Source: an uncultured Bacillota bacterium (GTDB lineage Bacteria; Bacillota_I; Bacilli_A; Erysipelotrichales; Erysipelotrichaceae). Taken from it: DNA of 12,979 nt. Shown in pieces: positions 1-6,456 of the stretch. A model generated the notes under the pieces. It did no database searches. It saw nothing but the letters and a program-made list of their open reading frames with translations, and had not been told where the DNA came from. Location of the stretch: NCBI GenBank assembly GCA_949287785.1, contig CASEHR010000126.1, positions 1 to 12,979 of the forward strand, read 5' to 3'. The number at the start of each line of letters is the position of its first letter. The stretch's first letter is position 1. The translations under genes were made by a program, and so were the position numbers.

Positions 1-315
1 TGCCAGTGATAAAATACGTTTGTCATAACCGCGCTTGCATAAGCTGCCGTAGATGATACCGCATACCGATGCCATCGTACCAAATAAGATCAAGTAAATA
101 TTCCCGAACAAAAACGTGATCACAAGATTACATACCCCAAGGACAACTCCGTTTTTGTAATCGTATTTGGCGGTATATAGGATCGAGATCAATGCGATGA
201 TGATCGGAACATAAACATCAAGCAATCCCGGTAATAATCTGTCAAGCAACATCAGGGCGCCGCCGATCGCTAGATACATCGCCCCTTCTGTCATTTTATG
301 GATCTGTTTATTCAT
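1..315 (-). CDS. YybS/DUF2232-like integral membrane protein (3' part outside window)
   Basis: An open frame of 105 codons runs from an ATG at 315 to the left edge without a stop, so only the N-terminal part is present. The translation begins MNKQIHKMTEGAMYLAIGG and is dominated by hydrophobic segments (about residues 12-25, 33-47, 57-82), separated by short charged loops such as TAKYDYKNG and CKRGYDKR. This is a multi-spanning membrane protein. In many Bacillota the gene after rpsF-ssb-rpsR is a yybS-type DUF2232 protein preceding gdpP, rplI and dnaC. The position and hydrophobic pattern fit that family, but I identify it by context more than by motif. The start is uncertain: no Shine-Dalgarno precedes the first ATG, and an extended -10 promoter lies six bases upstream. 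Met8 also lacks a ribosome site. Met13 has a purine run (AGAAGG) only four bases away and is the main alternative. Confidence 0.6.
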   Translation of the reverse strand, partial: MNKQIHKMTEGAMYLAIGGALMLLDRLLPGLLDVYVPIIIALISILYTAKYDYKNGVVLGVCNLVITFLFGNIYLILFGTMASVCGIIYGSLCKRGYDKRILSLA

Positions 316-321
316 AGAGCT

Positions 322-350
322 ATTATAACAAATCTCATCATTAATGTTTA
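322..350 (-). promoter_or_regulatory. Extended -10 promoter for the YybS-like gene
   Basis: Read on the minus strand, TAAACA (345-350) is followed after 17 bases by TGT-TATAAT. The -10 hexamer is at 322-327, is a perfect consensus and carries the TGn extension. The expected transcription start, seven bases past the hexamer, is position 315, which is the A of the first ATG. The promoter lies just beyond the rpsR terminator, so the gene is probably an independent unit. Confidence 0.6.
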
Positions 351-353
351 CCA

Positions 354-377
354 TTAAAAAAGTCCCCGCAGGGACTT
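354..377 (-). terminator. Rho-independent terminator of rpsF-ssb-rpsR
   Basis: Arms AAGTCCC (360-366) and GGGACTT (371-377) form a 7-bp stem with a 4-nt loop. On the minus strand the stem runs into six T residues, the first two of which close it. It begins a few bases after the rpsR stop codon. A classic intrinsic terminator. Confidence 0.88.
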
Positions 378-381
378 CGCA

Positions 382-612
382 TTAATCTGCAACGTATGGC
401 AATAAAGCCATTTGGCGCGCTCTTTTGATCGCTGTTGCCAGCATTCTCTGATATTTAGCGCTTGTGCCGGTTACACGACGTGGTGTGATCTTACCGTTAG
501 TTAAGATAAACTTCTTCAGCAGGTCGACATCTTTATAGTCGATATAAGTGATCTTATTTTTGGTAAAATAACATACTTTTCGATAACCAACTCTTTGTTT
601 CCTAAAAGCCAT
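382..612 (-). CDS. rpsR: 30S ribosomal protein S18
   Basis: The 76-residue product is a full-length bacterial S18, a small-subunit protein that binds 16S rRNA as a heterodimer with S6. The family core is plain: KVCYFTKNKITYIDYKDVD, then LLKKFI, then the near-invariant PRRVTGTSAKYQR and IKRARQMALLPY. The N-terminus is short and basic. An AGGAGG site seven bases before the ATG fixes the start. It is the last gene of rpsF-ssb-rpsR, 12 bases after the ssb stop, and a strong terminator follows. This gene order is standard in Bacteria and keeps the S6 and S18 partners co-expressed. Confidence 0.97.
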   Translation of the reverse strand: MAFRKQRVGYRKVCYFTKNKITYIDYKDVDLLKKFILTNGKITPRRVTGTSAKYQRMLATAIKRARQMALLPYVAD

Positions 613-624
613 GATCTCCTCCTA

Positions 625-1056
625 TCAATAAAATGGTAAATTATCACTCGATATATCAAGTGAAGGTGTGTTTGCCAGATCATCATCGATATTATCTTTG
701 ATGTCATAGGCTACTGGCTGAGGTGCTTCCTGCTGGTCACGCCTTGATCCGCCGATAAGCTGTACGCTTTCCGCCGTTACTTCTGTGACGTACACCCGTC
801 CGTTTTGCCCCTCATAGTTACGCGTCGTAATATGTCCTTCGACCGCGACGATCGAGCCTTTCTGCGCATAATTTGCTAAAAATTCGGCTGATTGACGCCA
901 AGCGACACAGTTGATAAAATCTGCCGATTGGCCCTGATCCGATCTCGTGCGACGATTGCATGCGACGGTAAATGAAGCTGTGCTGATGCCTGTAGTCGTC
1001 TTTCTCAGTTCGACATCTTTTGTCAATCTACCGACTAAAACTACGCGGTTGATCAT
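625..1056 (-). CDS. ssb: Single-stranded DNA-binding protein
   Basis: The 143-residue protein coats single-stranded DNA during replication, repair and recombination. Residues 1-103 are a typical OB-fold: MINRVVLVGRLTKDVELR at the start, then FTVACNRR, FINCVAWRQSAEFLANY and GSIVAVEGHI. A glutamine- and aspartate-containing linker (about 104-130) leads to an acidic tail. The tail ends SSDNLPFY, whereas family members normally end in the partner-docking tip (D)D(I/L)PF with Phe last. Here one Tyr codon lies between the Phe codon and TGA, read directly at 625-633. The tip also has fewer acidic residues than usual. The ATG lies one base after the rpsF stop, with only a weak ribosome site (GGTAAG), so translation is probably coupled to rpsF. 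Full length otherwise. Confidence 0.96.
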   Translation of the reverse strand: MINRVVLVGRLTKDVELRKTTTGISTASFTVACNRRTRSDQGQSADFINCVAWRQSAEFLANYAQKGSIVAVEGHITTRNYEGQNGRVYVTEVTAESVQLIGGSRRDQQEAPQPVAYDIKDNIDDDLANTPSLDISSDNLPFY

Positions 1057-1057
1057 A

Positions 1058-1357
1058 TCACTTACCAGCTTTTTCGTCAGTTGAGATCGTCATATGACGC
1101 ACGATACCATTATTGATACGCATCAAACGATCGAACTCATTCAAGCCCTCAGTTCCGACTGTGAATGTAGTGACGACATAATAACCTTTTGTCATCTTCT
1201 CAATCGGATAAGCAAAATCACGCAAGCCCCATTCATCGACATTGTCGATCGTGCCGTTATGATCGGTGATGATCTTATGCATCTGTTCGATCAGTTCCTG
1301 GCGTGATGCTTCATCGAGGTTTGAATTCACGATATACATCGTTTCGTACTGTTTCAT
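1058..1357 (-). CDS. rpsF: 30S ribosomal protein S6
   Basis: The 99-residue product matches bacterial S6, which binds the central domain of 16S rRNA together with S18. It begins MKQYETMYIVNSNLDEASR and contains the family segment WGLRDFAYPIEKMTKGYYVV, followed by LNEFDRLMRINNGIVRHM. A strong site, AAGGAGGT, lies six bases upstream of the ATG. It is the first gene of rpsF-ssb-rpsR. The 88 bp before it hold a weak promoter candidate and a small perfect hairpin, so expression may be independent of the upstream dipeptidase gene, although read-through is also possible. Confidence 0.97.
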   Translation of the reverse strand: MKQYETMYIVNSNLDEASRQELIEQMHKIITDHNGTIDNVDEWGLRDFAYPIEKMTKGYYVVTTFTVGTEGLNEFDRLMRINNGIVRHMTISTDEKAGK

Positions 1358-1380
1358 GTCTACCTCCTTTTGGTCTAATG

Positions 1381-1400
1381 GTCTTTACACAAGTAAAGAC
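1381..1400 (-). repeat. Perfect 8-bp hairpin in the rpsF leader
   Basis: GTCTTTAC and GTAAAGAC form an 8-bp stem with a 4-nt loop, about 10 bases upstream of the rpsF ribosome binding site. No T-run follows on either strand, so it is not a standard terminator. It could be an RNA leader hairpin or a protein operator. I do not see the CCG-containing bulge expected of the known S6:S18 autoregulatory motif. Confidence 0.6.
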
Positions 1401-1425
1401 AAGGAATATTTCTATTCGCCTGTGT

Positions 1426-1454
1426 ATATTAACAGATTTACTGTTTCAGTGCAA
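1426..1454 (-). promoter_or_regulatory. Possible rpsF promoter
   Basis: On the minus strand TTGCAC (1449-1454) is followed after 17 bases by TGT-TAATAT (hexamer 1426-1431). Each hexamer is an imperfect match (3/6 and 4/6), but the TGn extension is present. The -35 overlaps the end of the dipeptidase gene. Transcription would start near 1419 and include the leader hairpin at 1381-1400. Confidence 0.3.
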
Positions 1455-2429
1455 TACCTCACGGTATACTCTCAGGACATTTTCATGTGTGATCTTGGCA
1501 ATCGTCCGGTCGCTATACCCGTGCTCCTTCAAAGCCGTGACGAGATCCTGCATCTCACCGCCGTTTTTAAGATCTTTCCGATCACCGATACCATCAAAAT
1601 CACTGCCAAGACCAAGGACATCCTCACCGCCGACATTGATGATATGATCGATATGTCTGATCAGTCCTGCAATCGTTCCCTCACCTTCATCATCCACAAA
1701 ATCGCGACAGTAGTTAAGTCCGATGACACCGCCTCTTTGGGCTATTTTCAAGATCATATCATCTGTCAGGTTCCGCGCTACCGAACATACGCTTCGGGCA
1801 TTGGAATGTGAGGCGACAAAAGGCATCGTGCTGTACTTGACGACATCATAGAAACCGGCATCACCAAGATGCGATACATCGATCATGATCCCAAGTCTCT
1901 CCATCTCCTTGATGTACTCGATGCCAAATGGAGTCAGGCCGTCTTTCGTGTTGATCGTTCTTATTTTTTGATAACGATCAAGATCACTGTTGTTATCGAA
2001 GTTTGGATAACCGATTCCGTTTGGATAGTTCCATGTCAGCGTGATCATTCTGACGCCAAGACGATGATATAGACGCAAGATCGCCAGATCATCGTGAACG
2101 ACCGCCCCCTCTTCAAGAGTAAGCAGCGCACTCATCATCCCGTCCTTGGTATTCTTTTCGATATCATCATAACGATATACCGGTCTTATCGCGTCTTCAT
2201 TCAATTCAAGTTCACGATAATATTTATCAATCATCTTCTGACAACAGTACATCGGATCGTTTTCGGTAAGCGGTGTAAACATCGCAAAGTTCTGAAGCAG
2301 GTAGTCACCCTTTTTCATCTTTTCGATATCCAAATGACCGTCATTGCTCTTAAGGCTGCTTTTTTTATCACTCAATTCATCTTTCAGCAATACAGATATC
2401 GTATCGCAATGCATATCGACGATCTTCAT
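1446..2429 (-). CDS. Membrane dipeptidase-like metallopeptidase, family M19
   Basis: The 327-residue protein is a TIM-barrel dipeptidase of the renal (membrane) dipeptidase family, which hydrolyses dipeptides, in some members including those with a D-residue. Expected metal ligands are visible: H7 and D9 (DMHCDT), E107 (LTLEEG), H187 (IDVSHLGD), H208 (SHSNAR) and the aspartate of GSDFDG (D277). The C-terminal THENVLRVYREV matches the family end. There is no signal peptide, so despite the family name it should be cytoplasmic. A good AGGAGGG site precedes the ATG, and the gene follows the second CHR gene by 10 bases. A role in peptide turnover beside the M16 peptidase of the same cluster is an inference. 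Length is normal, nothing is missing, and the substrate cannot be read from sequence. Confidence 0.92.
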   Translation of the reverse strand: MKIVDMHCDTISVLLKDELSDKKSSLKSNDGHLDIEKMKKGDYLLQNFAMFTPLTENDPMYCCQKMIDKYYRELELNEDAIRPVYRYDDIEKNTKDGMMSALLTLEEGAVVHDDLAILRLYHRLGVRMITLTWNYPNGIGYPNFDNNSDLDRYQKIRTINTKDGLTPFGIEYIKEMERLGIMIDVSHLGDAGFYDVVKYSTMPFVASHSNARSVCSVARNLTDDMILKIAQRGGVIGLNYCRDFVDDEGEGTIAGLIRHIDHIINVGGEDVLGLGSDFDGIGDRKDLKNGGEMQDLVTALKEHGYSDRTIAKITHENVLRVYREVLH

Positions 2430-2439
2430 AATAACCCTC

Positions 2440-3000
2440 CTATAGACTCAGCAAGATACCACATATACCGGCGATCAGAATGATCAGAACAGGGTGGATC
2501 TTCGGTAATCTCTGATAGATGAATAGTAATACCAGAAAAATGATAATGCAAGGTAGATCGAAGAACGCCCATGATACGCCAGCATCGATGTTGAATAAAC
2601 TGGAAATAAAAAGATCATATACCGCTGCGATGATAAAAGCGATGACAGCCGGTTTAATACCGGCAAAAATCTCATTTACAACCTTGATCTTTTTGAATTG
2701 CTTAAGATAGCGGGCTATCAGAGTGATGACGATGATACTCGGCGCAACGATCGAAAGTGTTGTAAGCAGTGCCCCAAAGATGCCGGCGGTATTATAACCG
2801 ACATAAGTCGCCATATTGATCCCCATCGGCCCCGGCGTCGACTCTGAAATGGCGATCATCATCGATAAAGTATCAAGATCGAACCACCCATAGACCTCAG
2901 CCATCTCTTTTAAAAACGGTATCGTTGCAAGTCCGCCGCCGATCGAGAAAAGACCGGTCTTAAAAAACTCATATATCAGTGAAAGATAAGTACTAAGCAT
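2440..3000 (-). CDS. chrA: Short CHR-family (chromate-type) transporter, second of pair
   Basis: This 186-residue membrane protein is a single CHR domain, the half-size form that works with a partner half. The signature lies in the first third: FFKTGLFSIGGGLATIPF, ISESTPGPMGINMATYVGY, then hydrophobic helices to the C-terminus. The family includes chromate efflux proteins, but most pairs in anaerobic Bacillota have no tested substrate. I place the start at the ATG at 3000 because AAGGAG lies seven bases upstream. A longer reading from 3015 has no comparable site. With this start the gene overlaps the end of the first CHR gene by 8 bases, which suggests coupled translation. The two halves differ clearly in sequence (here TPGPMGINMAT, there TPGIIAVNTAT), as expected for a heteromeric pair rather than a recent duplication. 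Confidence 0.9.
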   Translation of the reverse strand: MLSTYLSLIYEFFKTGLFSIGGGLATIPFLKEMAEVYGWFDLDTLSMMIAISESTPGPMGINMATYVGYNTAGIFGALLTTLSIVAPSIIVITLIARYLKQFKKIKVVNEIFAGIKPAVIAFIIAAVYDLFISSLFNIDAGVSWAFFDLPCIIIFLVLLFIYQRLPKIHPVLIILIAGICGILLSL

Positions 3001-3556
3001 TCTGATCTCCTTCAACTTTGACCAGTTTCAGTCTGGAGAAGATGATCCCCGTAACCGCCGCAACGATCACCAGAAGGACGGTAGATAAACCGCTGAACAG
3101 TGATAAAAGCAAAGCCAGCGCGAAGATCACAAAAGAACCGATGTTGTAGATACTCTTCTTCCAGAGACCTGTGATCGCCTTGACCATCAAAACACAGACA
3201 CCGATATTGATGCCTTTCAAGGCATGGACGACGATCTCATATTCCAGGAAATTGTTTAAAAAGGCAGCGATCAATGTGATGATTATAAATGATGGCGAAA
3301 CGACACCGATAGTCGCGACGATCCCACCCAATACTCCTTTTTGATAATAACCGACAAAGGTCGCGGTATTTACGGCGATGATGCCGGGTGTACATTGACC
3401 GATCGCGTAATAATCAAGAATCTCATCTTCGGTCGCCCAATGCCTTTTCTCAATAACTTCTCTTTGGATCATCGGAAGCATCGCATAACCGCCGCCGAAG
3501 GTCACAAGGCCCATTTTGAACCATGTTGCATATAGATCCCACAGCACTCTCATCAT
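2993..3556 (-). CDS. chrA: Short CHR-family (chromate-type) transporter, first of pair
   Basis: This 187-residue product is the first half of a two-gene CHR transporter. The N-terminal signature is FKMGLVTFGGGYAMLPMIQ, followed by EILDYYAIGQCTPGIIAVNT and ATFVGYYQKGVLGG, then about four hydrophobic segments. Short CHR proteins usually act as a pair with opposite membrane orientation. The start overlaps the M16 peptidase stop in an ATGATGA arrangement. Either of two consecutive ATGs (3556 or 3553) could be used, and AGAGG lies four or seven bases away respectively, so the second may be preferred. The tight overlaps place it in one transcript with the peptidase before it and the partner CHR gene after it. 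A chromate substrate is not established from sequence. Confidence 0.9.
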   Translation of the reverse strand: MMRVLWDLYATWFKMGLVTFGGGYAMLPMIQREVIEKRHWATEDEILDYYAIGQCTPGIIAVNTATFVGYYQKGVLGGIVATIGVVSPSFIIITLIAAFLNNFLEYEIVVHALKGINIGVCVLMVKAITGLWKKSIYNIGSFVIFALALLLSLFSGLSTVLLVIVAAVTGIIFSRLKLVKVEGDQNA

Positions 3557-6417
3557 TCCACCTCTACAATCTCATCGACACCGATCTTTTCTATAACTGC
3601 TTTTGATCCGACGACACAATATATCGCTTTATCTTCCAATGTCTTTAAAGCATCGGCGAAATCCAAAAGATCCTGCCGATCAGTTTTTAAGATTTCTTCG
3701 CGGATCTTTTGCCGTTTTTCATAGCTCAGACCGATTATATAGTTTCGATCAGCAACCGCGCCGATAACGCGCGCAGACATCAGCGGTTCATTGTCAGCGA
3801 TCGTACCGATGATGTTGGTTTTGATATCGATCTGATCGATATTGTTCTTTATAAAATCGGTTGCGTTCTTTAAAACGGAAAGTGACCTTTGAACATTCGG
3901 ATCGCTGCTTGAAAACGATGAGAAATAATCCGTGGCCAGAATGCTCGCTCCTGTACCGTAAGCACCGTTTTTCCGCCTGATCTCATTCCATAGATAATCC
4001 AGGCTCAGAATTTTAGCAACGACCTGATAGCTTCCCTTATAAGGAAGAACATCTTTAAGATCGAAACCCAAGACACATGATGCGACATCGCTCATCACAG
4101 CTACACCTTTGTTTTTTGGCACATACAGATCGATATCATCATCAGGCTTCTCGCTCTTATCTTTGATCTTCATCAGCAGATCATCGACAATATCGTCTTC
4201 GATCTTTTCACCGCACACGCTGACGATGAGATCTTTTTTTGCCAAGTAAGTACGTATTTTCGTCACTTTTTCGATCAGGGTGTCACAGGTAACGGAATTG
4301 ATCAGATCGTAAAACGCAAGACCGCTTATCGCATCATTGATCACACCGATTTTGGAATAGACAGCATGTACCTGCATAGCCGCGATCGCTCTGGCTGTTG
4401 ATTGTGATGAGAATTGTTGTTTGGTCGATACTTTTAATTGAGTGATGATCTTTTCGATATCAACAATATCGCTTTTATCGATCACTGTATCTGATAACAC
4501 CTCCGCAATAAGTTCTTTGGCTTTGGCATAATTCTCCTTTAAAGCACTGAAAGAAATGACGAATTTGGCCTTGGCATTGCACGGATCTTTAAGGTCCTGA
4601 TACGGATTGATGGTGATATTAGAACTACCGACATATAAGGACAGCTGTTCAGCCAGTTCATCGGCGTTGCGTTTTTTTGTTCTGAGCTTGCCTGACAAAA
4701 TAGCGAATAAGCGTAGATAACCGAGATCTTCAATACTCAGACCATCGACATCAAAATAAAGGCTGGTATGATATATACCGTTTGTATTGACCTTGTGTTT
4801 AAGTATTGTCACATCACCGGTTTCAATGACTTCGGTCGGTAAAGATATCGGGTCTTTGCCGATGTCGGCAACCGTCAGCTTAGGGAGCAGATCTCTGACC
4901 TCCCAGTGGTCATCTTCGCTTTGCCATAGCAGGGTATTTTGATCTTTTTTCCTATATTCGGAAAGTTCGTCATCACTGAATGACGCAAGTTCCTTTGCCA
5001 GTCGTTCAGCCATTGCTTTTTCCTTTATCGCGATCATTTCATCGGATGGTTCAAAAATTATCCGGCAAGATTTTTCGTTTTCAAGATAGATATCCTTGAT
5101 CAGACGTTCAAAAAGACCGCTGTCGATTCCAGCCTTCATCTTCGCAAAATACTCTTCGGTCATCAGTTTGGCTGCGGGATCACCGCCATATAAAACACTC
5201 TCCAGGATAAGGGTGATATAGATAAGTCCTGCCGGCGCAGTACCGAAATCCTTGTCTTTGCTGGCAAATTCACTAGCAGCAATCGCCGCTTTGATCCTGT
5301 TTCTGTCGATACCGTTTTGTGCAAGATCCCTTAGAGTATCGCAGATCAGCTCATCAACCTTGACGATGTTCTGCTTATCAACGTTCTTGACCTCCATTTT
5401 TAACCATGGCTCAGCGACACCGTCAATCATGTAGATACTGATATCTTCGGCAAGACCGCTTTTCAAAATCGCTTTTTTCAAAGGTGCTTCATTATGCCCA
5501 CACAGAACATCATTCAATATTGAAACGGCATATTGAGTCAGCAGATCGTCATATCGAGATATCACCTTGCCATAGACGACTCGGCAACGATCGGTATCGC
5601 TGCTTTTCGGATATGGCATGGTCAGCTCTTTCGGTTTGAAGTCTCCGATAAGAAGCGAACTGTTATCGACTGCACTACCCTTGTCTTTACCTTTAAGATA
5701 TCCATCCAGGAGTTCCATGACTTTTTCGATATCAGCGTTGCCGTCAACAAAGACAAAAGCATTGCCGGGATGATAGTATTTCTGATAGGTTTTGATAAAT
5801 TCGTCATAGGTCAGATCGACGATATGTTCCGGATCACCGCCCGCATTATAGGCATAGGATGTGTTTTCAAAAAGAGCTTTATTGAGTGCGCTGATCTCGA
5901 TCTCATCGATATCGGCCATTACCCCGCGCATCTCACTGTAGACAACGCCTGTATACTTTGGTTTATCACCCGAAAAATCATAGCGCCATCCTTCTTGATA
6001 AAAGATCTCCTCTTTTTTATTGATCAATGGTGCAAAGACCGCATCCAAATAGACGCTTATCATATTCAGAAAATCTTTCTCATTACGCGATGAGACAGGA
6101 TACATCGTCTTATCGGGATATGTCATCGCATTAAGAAAAGTATTTAAAGATCCTTTCATAAGATCTAAGAAAGGTTCTTTTAAAGGATATTTTTCGGAAC
6201 CGCTCAAGACGCTGTGTTCCAGGATATGGAAGACACCGGTGTCGTTGGTCGGTGTCGTCTTGAAAGCGATCGTAAATGTCTTATTGTCATCGTCTCTTTC
6301 CAGCCAATAGAATTTGAGTCCGGTCTTTTCATGAGTATATCCATGCAGCTTTGCTTCGATCTCCTTCAGATCCCGCTCGATCGTCTTCTGATAACCGTAT
6401 TTATTTATATCAACCAT
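3553..6417 (-). CDS. M16C zinc metallopeptidase (PreP/Cym1-like, insulinase superfamily)
   Basis: The 954-residue protein resembles the single-chain M16C peptidases, which are clam-shell enzymes that enclose and degrade short unfolded peptides. The inverted zinc motif HILEH is at residues 64-68 (H64 and H68 ligands, E67 catalytic), followed by SVLSGSEKYPLKEPF. The third ligand is probably E162 in VVYSEMRG. Two M16 homology units and the M16C-associated middle region (roughly 460-700) account for the length. The second half lacks the zinc motif, as is normal. No signal peptide is seen, so it is probably cytoplasmic. AGGAGG three bases before the ATG fixes the start. A weak terminator hairpin lies directly upstream, after pheT. 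Downstream it overlaps the first CHR gene by four bases. Full length, with all key residues present. Confidence 0.94.
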   Translation of the reverse strand: MVDINKYGYQKTIERDLKEIEAKLHGYTHEKTGLKFYWLERDDDNKTFTIAFKTTPTNDTGVFHILEHSVLSGSEKYPLKEPFLDLMKGSLNTFLNAMTYPDKTMYPVSSRNEKDFLNMISVYLDAVFAPLINKKEEIFYQEGWRYDFSGDKPKYTGVVYSEMRGVMADIDEIEISALNKALFENTSYAYNAGGDPEHIVDLTYDEFIKTYQKYYHPGNAFVFVDGNADIEKVMELLDGYLKGKDKGSAVDNSSLLIGDFKPKELTMPYPKSSDTDRCRVVYGKVISRYDDLLTQYAVSILNDVLCGHNEAPLKKAILKSGLAEDISIYMIDGVAEPWLKMEVKNVDKQNIVKVDELICDTLRDLAQNGIDRNRIKAAIAASEFASKDKDFGTAPAGLIYITLILESVLYGGDPAAKLMTEEYFAKMKAGIDSGLFERLIKDIYLENEKSCRIIFEPSDEMIAIKEKAMAERLAKELASFSDDELSEYRKKDQNTLLWQSEDDHWEVRDLLPKLTVADIGKDPISLPTEVIETGDVTILKHKVNTNGIYHTSLYFDVDGLSIEDLGYLRLFAILSGKLRTKKRNADELAEQLSLYVGSSNITINPYQDLKDPCNAKAKFVISFSALKENYAKAKELIAEVLSDTVIDKSDIVDIEKIITQLKVSTKQQFSSQSTARAIAAMQVHAVYSKIGVINDAISGLAFYDLINSVTCDTLIEKVTKIRTYLAKKDLIVSVCGEKIEDDIVDDLLMKIKDKSEKPDDDIDLYVPKNKGVAVMSDVASCVLGFDLKDVLPYKGSYQVVAKILSLDYLWNEIRRKNGAYGTGASILATDYFSSFSSSDPNVQRSLSVLKNATDFIKNNIDQIDIKTNIIGTIADNEPLMSARVIGAVADRNYIIGLSYEKRQKIREEILKTDRQDLLDFADALKTLEDKAIYCVVGSKAVIEKIGVDEIVEVE

Positions 6418-6430
6418 TTAACCTCCTCTT

Positions 6431-6456
6431 AAAAGAAGAAGGATATCATCCTTCTT
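6431..6456 (-). terminator. Weak intrinsic terminator or attenuator after pheT
   Basis: Arms at 6436-6444 and 6448-6456 (AAGAAGGAT with ATCCTTCTT) form a perfect 9-bp stem with a 3-nt loop. On the minus strand it is followed by CTTTT. The stem is AT-rich and the T-run is short. The 5' arm contains two of the three bases of the pheT stop codon, and the M16 ribosome site starts a few bases later. Partial termination between pheST and the peptidase cluster is likely. Confidence 0.6.

Noticed and set aside
1431..1445. AACAG-5 nt-CTGTT inverted repeat after the dipeptidase stop, as a terminator
   Set aside because: It has only five base pairs and no T-run on either strand, so it is too weak to call.
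1266..1811. A 181-codon plus-strand open frame across the rpsF/dipeptidase region
   Set aside because: It lies opposite the M19 dipeptidase and rpsF, which carry full family motifs. It has no ribosome site and no recognisable protein features.
3001..3015. An earlier start for the second CHR gene at 3015
   Set aside because: The ATG at 3000 has AAGGAG seven bases upstream. The earlier one has no comparable site and would add MKEIR, which CHR proteins do not need.
5533..6093. A 186-codon plus-strand open frame within the M16C gene
   Set aside because: It is a shadow frame opposite the peptidase coding region, with no ribosome site and no recognisable motif.
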